Both the position numbers and the translations under genes were made by a program. 64,000 nucleotides of DNA from Euryodendron excelsum (taxonomy: Eukaryota > Streptophyta > Magnoliopsida > Ericales > Pentaphylacaceae). The number at the start of each line of letters is the position of its first letter. The first letter of the stretch is position 1. A model generated the notes under the pieces. It searched no databases. It worked only from the letters and a program-made list of their open reading frames with translations, and was not told the origin of the DNA. Location: positions 26,078,501 through 26,142,500 of the forward strand of contig CM065397.1 in assembly GCA_033060915.1 (NCBI GenBank), written 5' to 3'. Shown here one piece after another: positions 1 to 11,709 of this stretch.

Positions 1-1730
1 AGAATGGAAGATTGGAATTGAGATTAAACTTAGACCTAGAATTGAACTTGAAAGAAGATTTGACCCTTGAAAGAGAACTTGGACTAGATTTGGAAAGATA
101 GAGATTTGAAAACAGTTTGAAGTTTGAAATTTAAAAACCATCTTGATTTAGAAAAGAGTTTTTAAAAATGAGTCGAAGCTTCCTAACTCTAAGGGTTAGG
201 GTCGAACTAAGGTCTAAACATCCTAAGACTTCGGGTAATCTAGGGTTGAAGCATGTAATTGAATTGAGTTGACTTGAACTTGAAAAACTTGATTTTGGAA
301 AGCTTGATTTTAAGAAACCTAGACTTAGAAAGATAGGATTTAGGAAGGACTTGTGATTAAGAAAGATTGGATTGGAAAATTTGATTTAAAAAACATGGAG
401 AGTTAGAGTTTAGGAAAAATTGAATTTAGAAAGTCTTGAAATTAGGAAAGTTTCCAAATAGGAAAGTTCTGTTTTAGGAAAGTTTTATTTTAGGAAAAGT
501 TTTGAAATTAGAAAGTTTTGAATTAGGAAAAGTTTTGAAATTGAAAAGTTTTGAATTTAGAAAGTTTCAACTTAAAGAAAATTTTGAACTTAGAAAAACT
601 TTGAAATTATAAAAGTTTTGTTTTTTGGAAAGATTTCAATCTAAGAAAGATTTGGAATTTGAAATTTTTTATTTAAGAAAGATTTAGAAAATTTAGAAAT
701 GAGGAAAAGTTTAAATTTAGAAAGATTAGAAAGTTAAAAATTTGGAAAAGTTTGAAATTAGAAAAGTTTAGAATCAAGAAAGGATTGAATTAAGAAATAT
801 TTAATTACTATTTCCAAAAAGAGATGATTTGATTTTGTTTTCAAAAATGAAGGATTTGATTTAGTTTCCAAAAATGGAATATTTGATTTTACATAGAATT
901 CGAAAGGAGGAATTTTGAAAAACTTAGGTTTGGAAAGCCATAGTTTTGGTATATGAAAAGTGATTTTGGAAATCTAAGATTTGACGTAGAAGATAGAGAT
1001 TTTGGAAATCTATGTTTTGAGAAAAAATTGAAAATCATGTTTTCGGAGAAAAAATTAGGGTTTCTTAACCATGGCTCTGGGGTTTGACTTGAACTCCAAG
1101 AAAAAGGGATTTTGAAAAATAGATCTTTTTGGAAAGAGAGATTTTTAGGAAAGAGATTTTTGGAAAGTTAATTTGAAGAGAGTTTTGGAAAGGATATTTG
1201 TAAAGAAATTTTGGAGAGGGTGTGGAAAACAATGTTAGAAAGAGGATTTGAATGTGGACTTTTACGAGTCTCTAAAAATATCCCACTTTTCTAAAACGAT
1301 TCTAACGATGGAGGAATTAGAACCATTCTAGGATTATGGTTTTGAAAACAATAAAGATTTGAAAATATGAACCATGAAAATCACTTTAAATGTAACATTT
1401 TCCTAAGGCAACCTTAACCATGGAAAAGCTAGAATCACCTTAAGATTGTGATTTTGAAAATAAGTTTGAAAAAAGAAGATTAATGCCAATTTTGAAAACA
1501 ATTTTCAATGAAAGTTTTGAAAATAAGTTTTGGAGAGATGCATGATCATGATATACACAATGTAAGTTGGGGTCGTGAACATACAAGGTTAAAAGCTTCA
1601 CCACATAATCAAAGGGGCCAAACCCACGTGGTGTCTAGTTAGACTAAGAGAAAACCCCCGACATGGTGACTTTCAATAGCCTAATCCTACATATGAACTT
1701 GGAAGTCCCTTGTTTCAAGCATGCAAGAAA

Positions 1731-1845
1731 GGGGGGGGGGGGGGGGAGGGAGGGGGGTAGAAGATGGGGATTAAAATATAAGAAAACCCAAGTGGGTTAG
1801 GAGAGAGAGAGGGGGGGGGGGGGGGAGGGGGGGGGGGGGGGGGGT

Positions 1846-1875
<30 letters not shown>
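1731..1875. repeat. Poly-G tracts inside the LTR
   Basis: Runs of G at 1731-1759 and 1811-1875, the second about 65 bases with only two interruptions, separated by a (GA)n stretch. The same LTR position holds about 16 G at 45601 in the solo LTR and only six C in element B (19761, opposite orientation), so the tract expands and contracts between copies. It is poly-C in the element's sense strand. Its exact length in any assembly is doubtful. Confidence 0.85.
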
Positions 1876-1876
<1 letters not shown>

Positions 1877-2240
1877 ATTGCGTAAACATAAATAGGAAGC
1901 CTACCTTGTGTCTTCTTTGTTTTGCTTGCTTGTTTTATTTGCTTTGTTTTGCTTACTCGCTTGCTTTGTTTTACTGCGGTCTTCGAGAACTTGTTTTGGT
2001 CTTCGGGAGCTTTCAAGTTGCAGTACTTCAAGTCTTCAATGGAAGCTTTGAAGGTTCATATATGAGTGTATAAGAGTATATATGAGCTAGGGTTAAGTGT
2101 ATAGGGGCTAGGGCTTTTATATGGAGGCTAGGTTTTGGAGAACCTAAAAAGAGTTAGGGTTTTGAGGGGTTTCAAGCTCTGCATATCGAATAACAGAGTT
2201 TTTGGACTGTGTTTGCGGACCCTTTTCACGCTGGAGAAGG

Positions 2241-2372
2241 CTCTATATTATAGACAAAAGAGTAAACTGGCGCATGTTGGAGTGGTGCCAGGCCAAAAAT
2301 CCCACTAATGCTACTAGGAGTGGCGCTAGGCCATTTTTTGGCTTGGCACCACTACTAGTGGCGCCAGCCATT
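2241..2372 (-). promoter_or_regulatory. Decayed LTR promoter block: TATA-like site plus palindromes
   Basis: At 2267-2372 there are several near-palindromes built from GGCGCCACTA and TAGTGGCGCC. On the downstream side in element sense lies CTATAATATAGAG (about 2241-2255), where the better preserved solo LTR has CTCTATAAATACAAAG. The position suggests the U3 promoter of the Tat LTR. Function is inferred. Confidence 0.45.
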
Positions 2373-3743
2373 TAGAAAATGTTTAAGGTCATCAAGCAAC
2401 GTATCTTTAGAAGATTTGGGAGCCTGTATTAGTGAATACCATACAATTTTTAGCCGGGCTTCACTAAGAGTGATTTCGAAAAGTCCGAGAATAATTTAAA
2501 GGGCCGAGAATAGCCCGGAGGGCCAAAAAGGGACAGGAACTCTTAAAATAGTGTCTCGGGAGTAGTAGACTTGAAAAATAAAGTCAAAATGTGTTGGAAG
2601 GGTTAAACAAGCCATTGAGGGCAAAACGGTCAATCAAGTGGGAAAGCTGTCGGGATAGACTTGGAATGTTCCAAAAGAAGGCTTAAGGCTTGGAAACATT
2701 AGCTAGAATGTTCCAGGAGACTTCCGGTTTGATACCCACAGTCGGTGTGGTTCCCCAAGCACTCGGCTATCTAAGGGCAAATGGTCATTTTGACCGGAGG
2801 GTCTCAGAATTGGCTGAAAACTGACTGGAAGGCACCTAATCATGTCGGGTTGTCTTTAGGACAATCTTGAAAGGGTGGACTTACCGTTTTGACAACTTAG
2901 GTACTTTCTTGAAAAAGCTTGCCAAAAAGCCCTAAAGGTAGTTTAGTCATTTTTCACCAGAGTGGGCTAGCAAGCATTGGTGTTGACCTGAGTTTTGAGT
3001 ATTTCTGTCACTCTGACGGTTTGTGATTAGTTGGATTCCAAAGGTATCTCGACCTTTGGTAAACGGGTCACGGCCAAGAGGCAAGTTCGGTCTCGTAACA
3101 TAAGGGGTTTATTGGCAATTCCCTATGTCAATCTGTTTGCGAGTGTTTCCGCCATTTTGACGGTTGTGAAGTTTGTGATTATTTTCGTTACTCTAATGGC
3201 TTACAGTCATTCTAGAGATTGTCTGATCTTGGCAAGCTGCTAGGTGGACTTATCACCTGAGGAATTAACTTTCTCGAAAGGCGTGCCGAAACAGACATTC
3301 TTCATTAGAGGGCTAGCAGGTGCCAAAGGTGGACTGTTCTACCATCTCGGGGACTTGGGGTCTCGTTCCAATCGATAGGTTTGAAAGGACTTACCATTCT
3401 GAAGATTTTCTCAAAAAATGTGTCAAACTGGGTGATCTTACCGTCTGAGGGATCAACTTTCTAAAAAGATGTGCTGAGCTTGATTTGAACTGGAATTGGA
3501 CTAGAATTCGATTTTGGTCTTACCATCTTCGAGAAAACATGCCCACTAGAATTGTACCGGACAATGTCTTAAGGGCATTTTGGTTATCTCACCTCTACTT
3601 GGGCCCAATGGGCCCGCAAAGCGATTAATTGACTGGATTATATTTAAAAAGCTGGTTTAAACTGGAATATGTTTATATTGACTTGAACTCAAGTTTGGAC
3701 GGTATGAAGGCTACTGAGCGGGCAAAAATGGGGTGCTCACAAC

Positions 3744-3764
3744 TGCCCTTCTTTCTCTGTCTTC
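3744..3764 (-). other. Polypurine tract of element A
   Basis: On the minus strand a purine-rich run of the form AGAGAAAGAAGGGCAG sits directly before the first base of the 3' LTR. This is the place where plus-strand DNA synthesis is primed. The same relation is seen in element B at 17676-17695. Confidence 0.65.
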
Positions 3765-5546
3765 ACTTGTAGAAGACAAAACAATATAGAAAAAGTCCCC
3801 ATGTTGACCGTGAGGCGGTCAGAGAGACATACTTTTAAGATTTTTTGGAAACTGGAGTTTGAAAAGGGATATGTGGCCCAAAGGGTTTTCGAAATCTAGT
3901 TTAGGCAGGAAAAAAGCAAAACTACCTGGAATTGGAAACTGGCGCCACTACTAGTAGCGCCCTTGTTAAATTTGCCTTGATGCCACTAGCAGTGGTGCCA
4001 GGCCTGAGATCAAAACCAGTAAATTGTTGGTCCGACATTTTGCGGAAGTTGAATGCTTTTTCGAAAATTTGAGAGCTCTTACAAGGAAATTGACTTGGAC
4101 ATTGAAGGAGTGCTTTCTTAAGACCACTAAAGGTTGCCGGAAGTAGTCATCGTCGCCGAAAAAGTCACCGAAAGAGAAGATTTCACCAGAGAACTCCAAG
4201 AGGTGAGTTTTTGATTTTATGTTAATTTTGATGTGTAGCATTCCGTTTGAGTTATGTGAACAGTGAAACTTGATATTTTGATATGTTTTGAACACTTTGG
4301 TAATATTATTTTTGCATTTTGGTGCTTGTTCGATTTAGTTAGAGCAATTTTGCATGATTATATGAAGGGGGTTTCTGCAGGAATTGGGGGTTTGTTCCCA
4401 CAGCCTTGGGCACTGAGTTTTCTGGCTAGATTTTTATACTGTTTGCCTTAGAAAAATGTGTTTAATAACCATGTGAAGTTTCGTGATCTTTTGAAAACTC
4501 GATGATTTTTTTATTTTCTAAAAATAGAAAAATACTTGAAAAATAGAGAAAATTAAGAAAATTTAATAAATTGATGAAATTATTAGAATATAATATTTAA
4601 AAAAATATGAAAATATTTTAGAAAACATTTGAAATGATTTTGAGAAATTTTGTGGAAACTTTTAAACCCATTGGTTTTTTGAAACTAAAACATGTCTCTC
4701 GAAAATTTGGAAATCTGGAAAATGTGCACGCGTGTCAGTGCTATGTGATTGTGATGTTGTGAAGTGCATGGTTTGTGTTTGTTTCTAGTAGCGTGGATGT
4801 TATAGGGACCATTTTTAAATAGAAATCTGCCGAATTTTTTTTTTTTAATTCAAAAAAGGGTTGAAAAATTTTTGAAATAAAATCTTTTTGAAGGAAAAAG
4901 ATATAAAATTATTAAGGGCGGGACCTTTTTGGCAGAGAAGGCCCCGAGAAACTTGGAGGCCCTAACACTATTGGAAGAAACATTTGAAAGGAAAATTTTA
5001 AGAATTGAATTTTGAATAAAAACTTTCGAAGAAAATATTTTGGAAGATTTAAAAAAAAATGGATTTTGAGATTGGAAACTTCAGGGTTTGATGAGAATTT
5101 TGAAAACTTGAAAATTAAGTTTGAAGAAAACATTTTGGAGGAAGAAGTTTTAGAAAACATTAATTGGAATAGAACTTTTTTGAATTAGAAATCATTTTGA
5201 AATTTCAGAAGAAACGTGTAAAAAATTCATTTTGTCCTAACATTTGAGAGCAAAAATGTTTAGAAAATGCATTTTGACTTGAAATTGAAAATCTTTTGAA
5301 AGCAAAATGTATAAGAAATTCATTTTGATTCAAAAGTTGAAATATTTTTATTTTAAAAGATAAAGTGTATAGAAAATTCACTTTGACTTGAAACTGGCAT
5401 TTTAAAATCAAAATGTATAGGAAATTCATTTTGACTTATCATTTGAAATCTTTTTATTGTTTCCCTTTCTTCTTTTTACATCTTGTCTCTTTTCCATTTA
5501 CAAGTTATACTTATCTCATGTCAGTATTCTTACCTTGATCTTAAGG
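3765..5546. other. Non-coding 3' region of element A
   Basis: No convincing reading frame. It is closely matched, inverted, by 15859-17675 of element B, including a stretch near 4100-4200 and the tandem repeat near 5200-5445. It contains one pair of GGCGCC-type palindromes at 3938-4000. In the plus direction it lies upstream of the antisense gene, so it could carry that gene's promoter; no clear TATA was chosen. Confidence 0.6.
5200..5445. repeat. Imperfect tandem repeat, about 45-60 bp units
   Basis: Four to five units share a core like AAATTCATTTTGACTTGAAA, each followed by an A/T-rich spacer with AAAATGTATA. The inverted counterpart in element B is at 15960-16200, so the array predates the split of the two copies. 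Confidence 0.7.
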
Positions 5547-7381
5547 ATGGTAGACATGGGCGATGATGGTTCCATGAAGAGACACCGCTCCAGGAAGGCG
5601 ACCCAAACAGATTCTGTTGGCAGCTCTTGTCGATCCATGGGTAGTCGACGATCTACTAGACAGACATCTTCCAGCCAGAGCGGACGACGGAGTAGACCTC
5701 CAGTCGACCCCTTCCCTCTAGTTAAGCAGGCTTTTGAGGGGGAGATAGATGTAGAGGATGAGGTACCAGGTATTAGCGATCGGGTGACCGGGTACGGGAG
5801 GGCTTCCTCCAGACATAGATAGACAGATCCTAACCTTTGAGATTTGGAGATACCCAATATTCCACCGCTAGGAGACTTTGCCTATCATCCCAGCATCTAC
5901 TCACAACAGTATTTACCACCTCCATGGGTACACACATCTTTCAGAAGGGCAATTCATCTTGTCTTTAGTACTATACAGAGGGCGGCTCCATCCTATCGGG
6001 CTTGCTTAGCAGAGATTAGGTTTAGGGCCTTCATGGGACTGTAGGCTAACTGCCTGAACAGACATCTGGTGCTAGCCTTGGTTGAGAGATGGTTCGGGGA
6101 GACCGGGACTTTCCACTTTGTGGGTTTCAAGTTAGGACCTACTTCGTTGGATTTGGCTATCATCATGGGGCTTTCCTTCGTCGGTCAGCAAATCACCTTG
6201 TAGTCATTCAGTATAGCTGACACATGCATTTTGCTAGACTTGCCCTCTCCTGAGCATTCTGCTTTCCTAATCTCCTGGCTTAGTCAGGATGACAGTACCT
6301 TTGTTGACAGTACCCGGCGAGATATGATGAGGCGGCGACTTGTTCTATACATCATCTTTAGCTGCTTCTACAATAACAACAAGTCACTCATGCCTTTTTG
6401 ATTGGTGAGTATAGTAGCTAATCTCGGGGCCTTGTCTGAGCTAGATTGGGGGTCCTTCTCCTTTACTGCTTCCTTCGATCGATGCTGGTCCGGACCTTCT
6501 CTCGTTGGGGTAGCTTAACTGGTTTTTGGCCTTTCTTATCTGGTGGAGCTATGAGTATCTGCCAATTCATCATCTTGTGGTTATCGAGGATGACCTTTAT
6601 CCGTGTGCTTTGAGGTGGGCTCATGACTAGGTAGCCCAACAGTCGGAGATCATTGATTTCGTGACTCTACGGGCGAACCTAGAGTTGATCGAGGCAAGGG
6701 ACGTGACTTGGCGGCCTTTTATTGGGTCAATTCATTATGAGACGGTACGGTACTTGGTCTTGTTGTCCCTATCAAGGGCTTCCTTTCTTAGCGATGATTC
6801 TTGGGAGTCCTACCTAGCAGATTGACACTGGCGCCAGTTTCATGAGGAGTTCAGGTCAGCAGGAGATCCACCGAAGTACATGTTTGGAGCCTTAGTGGAG
6901 GGAGTTCCTATTCCCCATCAGGAGTGCCAGCCAAGTGCCGGGTTCTTGCTTCCTCCAGAGACTGACTACGCTGCATACTTCGGGGCTTATTCTGTGGGTG
7001 CCTTTACTCAGTTTGAGATAGTAGTCGACAGATATGATGTTAGCCAGGAGGTGGTTGATTTGTGGCGCCATGTTGGGAGATATGTGCCCCAGGCTGAGTT
7101 TACTGCAGTGAGAGACCAGAGGGACCGATTCCAGATGGAGCGAGATCAGTACCAGGCAAAGGTAGCTTCCTTGACGGTCCGACTAGCCCAGATGGGAGGT
7201 GGTGGGGTATGTTGTCCTTTCCTTCCTTCTTTTCGCTTTACTTTTGTTTAGTTACTCCTTTGCCTTGCTGATTTCAGTTTTATCTTCTTTACAGGATGTT
7301 GGTACTTCTAGTAGTTATCCACCTCCTCTGGAGCCAGGTTTCGGAGATTTCGATCCGAAGAATATCGATTTTGATCATTGA
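5547..7381 (+). pseudogene. Antisense extra gene of element A (plant mobile domain-like), broken
   Basis: The gene reads on the plus strand, opposite to the element. It can start at the ATG at 5547 (MVDMGDDGSM), followed by a basic Arg/Ser-rich N-terminal part. Around 6070-6200 the phrase WFGETGTFHFVGFK and the following leucine-rich stretch resemble the aminotransferase-like plant mobile domain. A charged stretch near 7090-7190 (RDQRDRFQMERDQYQAKV) looks like a coiled coil. A short exon after an intron at 7207-7294 ends in TGA at 7379-7381. Many stops and frameshifts interrupt the middle (for example about 6043 and 6200, and many between 6500 and 6850), so it is dead. Antisense extra ORFs near the 3' LTR are known in Tat elements. 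The family assignment rests on motif memory. Confidence 0.65.
7207..7294 (+). other. Likely 88-bp spliceosomal intron in the antisense gene
   Basis: The frame runs ...MGGGG and then meets GTATGT, a pyrimidine-rich stretch and TTCTTTACAG. Removing 7207-7294 joins two frames in the same phase (phase 0), and the downstream exon continues as DVGTSSSYPPPLEPGFG to a stop. Splice consensus, pyrimidine tract and frame continuity all agree. It can survive retrotransposition because the genomic RNA is the other strand, where the signals are not readable. Confidence 0.65.
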
Positions 7382-9310
7382 CAGATGCCCCTTGTGTAGA
7401 CCCAAATCCTCTTTTGCCCCTATCCTGTAGATGTGTTTAGTTTATGTTAGACAGCTTTATTTTTATAAATTTGCACAGAGATGGATGTTTATGATTTAGA
7501 TAGTTAAATGCATGGACAGGCAAAGATATTTATGATTTATACAGCTAAGTATATAATCAAACGTACGTGCATGGATGATGATGCTGTATATTTATTACAT
7601 GAGTTGATATTAAACTTTATTGGTGACTTCTATTTCTACAAAGAGCTATGTCCTATGTATGCGGAGCTCATGCTAATTTTTTTTTAAATTTTATATTATG
7701 AAAATGCATGCACATATTGGAAATATACTAGTTAATGGAATGACAAGGCGTGCTGTCAATCTCGGTATCTTTGAAAGGGCAACTCCTTCCTTCACAAGGG
7801 TTGGGCTTCTCTTTTGGCGGGACCCTCCTTGTTTGGATGACAACACTTTATACCTTACTCAACCTTATGATCAACTCTGATTTTTTATTCGGGTTAGTGT
7901 TTGAGATTATTTGGCTTGAACTCTCGACCCTCAGGGCTTGGGCAACAACTCACTTGACCTTTTGGCAGAGCGATGAGCAACTAGTCATTCAATTCGGGAA
8001 GACTTTGTTTTTGGACCATAATATAGGCTAGGTTATAGGGTTTTGAATCAAATGGATGCATAGGCTCAAATTTGATGTGGCTTCTAGAAAGGTTTAAATC
8101 CATACCATCCTTGGCTGACTCCCGGTGGGGTTTGGGTCCCCTAGTATCCTTCTTTAGTTTCGGCAACACGTCCGGCTTATTTGGATCAAGCAATTCTTTT
8201 CAATTAGAGAGGAATTTAATAGGGTTGTAATGTAGGCCACGGTTTCAGGTTTTTACATGAAAGGGTAAAGGCTCGAACCTATTGTTTCTACTGGGTTTCT
8301 TTGTTACATTGGATCACCTTTAAATTTCCTCCTTTGACCTTTCTTGTAACTTTTAAGCTTCTAAGTCTGACACTTACCCCCTTTTCCAAACTTCCGACCC
8401 TTTCTACATGCTTTTCAAGATGGCATAAGCATGATTCTTTTCCGGTCTTTTCTCTGATATGCTTCTTTCTTTATTTTTTATTTTTTCATTTCTTTTTTTT
8501 TTTTTATGAGATGAATATTTCTATAACTTCTTTCTCTCCGATCCTTTGCTTAGCATTTTAATTTAACACATTGTGGGCGGTGATCTCTAGGTTGGGGTTT
8601 TTTTCTTGAAAAGAAAAGTAATCGGCTCGACGGGTTTGATAAAGGTAGTTTTTGACTGTATGAGAAATGAAATGAAGACCTCTCTTCACTTCGAACTAGA
8701 TTGCTTAATCCATAGAGCCTTTAACGTTGCCCCAGCATGATAGAGGATGGATGACATTCCTTGTGGGGTTCTCAGTTATTTGTCTGCCGCAGTATGGGGG
8801 GATGGTGTTGGATCAGGGTTGATAAGAAGTCTTCACTTTCTGCAAGGCACTAGTGGGCTAAGCAAAGGGAATATAAACATTTTTTTTATATGGAAAGATG
8901 AAAAATGGCTCCTCTTCATCTTGATAGTCTGGCCATAAATCGCTTAGCCTTAGTGTCTTGCAAGTGTTGCCTTTGGGGTAGTTTCCTCACTCACCTTCAT
9001 TCATTCTCTTTTCGGAACGCTGACCAATTAGCGAGTGGCTAACTCATGATATCATACCCTGCAAGTTAGGTTCTCCATTAAGATAGACCATGCCCCTTGT
9101 GTTGGAAACATTCACCATTCACAAGAGAAATATAAGATGACAACAATGTAAGACAATAACATACATTGATATTTCGCTATTTAATAAAAAACATAGAGTT
9201 CTTTTAGAATGAAAGTGCAGACATTTAACTTAAGGACAGAAAGTAAGAGAGATAGAAAGAAAGTGAGTGAGAACACCCCTCTCTTGTGAGCTTTTGAAAG
9301 AGAACCTGTC
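7382..9310. other. Element A internal sequence, nothing recognised
   Basis: This lies between the convergent 3' ends of the antisense gene and the gag remnant, where pol would be expected. I see only short unrelated frames and T-rich runs, with no protease, reverse transcriptase or integrase motif on either strand. Confidence 0.5.
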
Positions 9311-10690
9311 TCAGTAGGGCCTTGGGACAATGCCCACATCTTTGATGCTCCATTCGTGATTGGGATCCTTGGCTAAAGCAAAATAGGCAAAAGCTTCTTC
9401 TAGAGCTCTAGACATGTTGATAGTGACGACACAGTTACCAACCTCCTTAACCTCCTTGTTGTTCTCCACGGTAGGTTTTTTCATAAACAGGGTAGCTAGT
9501 TCACCTCCCTCTAACTCGAATAACTCTGTCTGTGCTCTTAACTCTTCTGGTTCCCAGCCCATGTCCTCATAGTTGATCCCAGGTGCGGGCCAAGGGTTTT
9601 CCAATAAGTGACGCTTAGCTTTGGCATACCTAGGGTGTAAAAACTTAGCACCCCAACCATCAATGGCCATATTTTTAGCAAGATCCTCTTCCATAAGTGT
9701 GAGTTCCTCAACTAGCCAATCAGAAGGAACGGGCACCTCATTAGGGTTATAAAGGTAGATTGGGGACAGCGGGAGATCCTCCTCCCAGTCGCTTTCTTTA
9801 TCAGTCTCCCAGTCTTCGACCACAATCACATCCAGTTTATTTTCTTTCATTATTTCCTCTAATATCAAGTTGACAGCATGGTCTGGTAGGGGATTTGTGG
9901 TTACATTAGGAGCAAGAGGAGGATTCACTAGTTGCAAGTCAATGGTTTTGTCATCTATTAGGTCTTGAATTTTGTGCTTGAGAGAGAAACAGCTTTTGGT
10001 GTCATGCCCTTGGCCACCCGAATGGTATTCACAAGTGAGGGCCGCATTGAAGGTTGGGGGTAAAGGGCTTGATAATGGACGGGCAAGTATGGGCTTCAAG
10101 ATATTATTCTTCAGAAGGTTGTAGTAGGCCTCAGTTTGAGTGCAGGCTAAGGTATCAAAGGTACAGATGCGTCGGGCAGGTCTATTAAAGTTAGGTCATG
10201 CCCAGTAGGGCCATAGTTAGGGGTTGGAGCAGGCACGGTTAAAGTGGGTAAGGACAGGATAGGGTGTGATTGTAATGGTCGATAGTATTGGGGTGGTTGG
10301 CCGGGTAAGATGGCAGACACCTCACTTTCCTTCTTGATTATTCCCCTTGTAATAGCCACCTTTTTAGCTATGTTGGCAAAACTTTCTCTAGTCTTTGCAT
10401 AGGGGTTCATAATCCTCTCCATCTTGAAACCATTTTCTATCATCTCCCCTTGTATGATGAGCTCAGAGAAGTTTTTCCCTACGCTTGTGCAGAGCTTCTT
10501 GTATTATATACCTTGGAAAGTATGTACGAATAGTTCCATGTACATCTTCTCTTCTAATGGAGGATTAACTACTCTTGAGTCCTAGGATTCACCTTCTTTG
10601 GATTTGATGTCGAGGAGGTCGTTGAGAGACCTTATTGATTGATTGCCCATTGCCTTCTTGACATCCCTATCTCCGTGAGCATAGAGAGAT
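9311..10690 (-). pseudogene. gag: Gag remnant of element A (Tat/Ogre type)
   Basis: Structural protein that would form the particle packaging the element RNA. The most telling motif is CEYHSGGQGHDTKSC (about 9996-10040), the Cys/His knuckle typical of Tat/Ogre gag, followed by KIQDLID. Upstream, 10147-10443 encodes the basic linker (for example MIENGFKMERI), and a degraded N-terminal part continues to about 10690 through stop codons. After the knuckle an acidic region (DWETDKESDWEED) leads to a stop at 9311. There is a break between the 9311-10099 and 10147-10443 frames. No pol follows, so this is either a gag-only element or a deletion derivative. Confidence 0.75.
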
Positions 10691-11689
10691 TGGGGCCCCT
10701 CTTATGGAATGACTTGAAATGCATGCCATGAATCTTTAGGGTTATATGGGAACCCTTTGGGTTTAGGTAGGTTTAATGCATGGGAGAATGACTTCGGTGC
10801 CACTCTCTTTGGGTTGATCATATGCATCAGAATGCAGTGACTTGAGTTACTTTGGAACTCTTGTCTTGGGATGGAATATTTTATGCTAGAATATGGATGC
10901 TAAGAGTATGAGGTAAAAGAAAACAATTGAAAAATAAGTATGGATGCATGAACAATTAGACAGGCATTATAACAGCAGGAATATAGATAAATATAAAGGA
11001 AAGTAAAAGCAATCGCCCTTTCCTCCATGGTTTTGAAATTAGTGCGCGTATCTTAAATCCGGCAGAGGTTCAGCTATGCATGGTGTCTATATGAGCATGA
11101 GGTTGAGGGTTTACTAATGCTTTCTAAAAAGGCTCGGTTCCCAGATCTTCAAACTAGGCCCACACCCCGAGGTGGTGCCATGATTGGTTGGTGATCCAAG
11201 CGAGGGAACCATCAAGAGGCTATAGGCGAAGAAACTGATACAACATCTTGCCCACAACCAATATGTCGTTTCCCCTTCTAACTAGAAAGGATATATCAAG
11301 GTAGAGAATGCAAATATGCAGAACGCAAGTGCACCAGTAGTGCGTGTGTGATTTTTAAAAATTGGAGGAAAGAGCCCAACAACTCCTATCCATCCTATCC
11401 AATCCATACATTCATTCATACACAGCAGTTAATATAACATGAAAGAAATATGTGAACAACGGTCCACCTACAAAGATAAATATGTAGAAGTTAGTAATTG
11501 AATGACAAACTTAATGCAAGATCAAATGAATATGAGTAGAGTGCAAACAATGACATTTTTTTGTTTTTTGAAAACAACTTGAAAAAACTTGATTTTGAAA
11601 TTTTGAAGTGGATAGAATTGGACAAATTAATCAAAGACTCTAAATGGGTGAGGGTGAGGAGACATAATATTGGCCTAACCCTCTAAGCT
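10691..11689. other. Leader of element A between primer site and gag
   Basis: About 1 kb without a convincing reading frame; parts may be the decayed start of gag. An untranslated leader of this size is usual in long Tat elements. Confidence 0.45.
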
Positions 11690-11707
11690 TCCCCAGTGGA
11701 GTCACCA
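11690..11707 (-). other. Primer binding site of element A (tRNA-Arg type)
   Basis: Minus strand TGGTGACTCCACTGGGGA, two bases after the LTR end. It resembles the tRNA-Arg-complementary site TGGCGACTCC... known from Ogre/Tat elements, with changes at two or three positions. It fixes the element's orientation as minus and marks 11710-15599 as the 5' LTR. Confidence 0.75.
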
Positions 11708-11709
11708 GC

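Larger units (their letters stand above)
1..3741 (-). repeat. 3' LTR of element A, cut by the window edge
   Basis: This segment matches 12676-15599 in the same orientation at roughly 93% over the first 100 bases compared by eye. Relative to the full copy at 42676-47502, about 1 kb is missing beyond base 1. In element sense (minus strand) it begins TGTGAGCACCCC at 3741. It holds a purine-rich degenerate repeat (about 1-1550), a huge poly-G tract, a decayed promoter block and a GC-richer U3 part (2640-3741). Confidence 0.85.

Noticed and set aside
1771..2031. Proline-rich reading frame on the minus strand
   Set aside because: It is the translation of the poly-G tract inside an LTR; any frame across it gives poly-Pro or poly-Gly.
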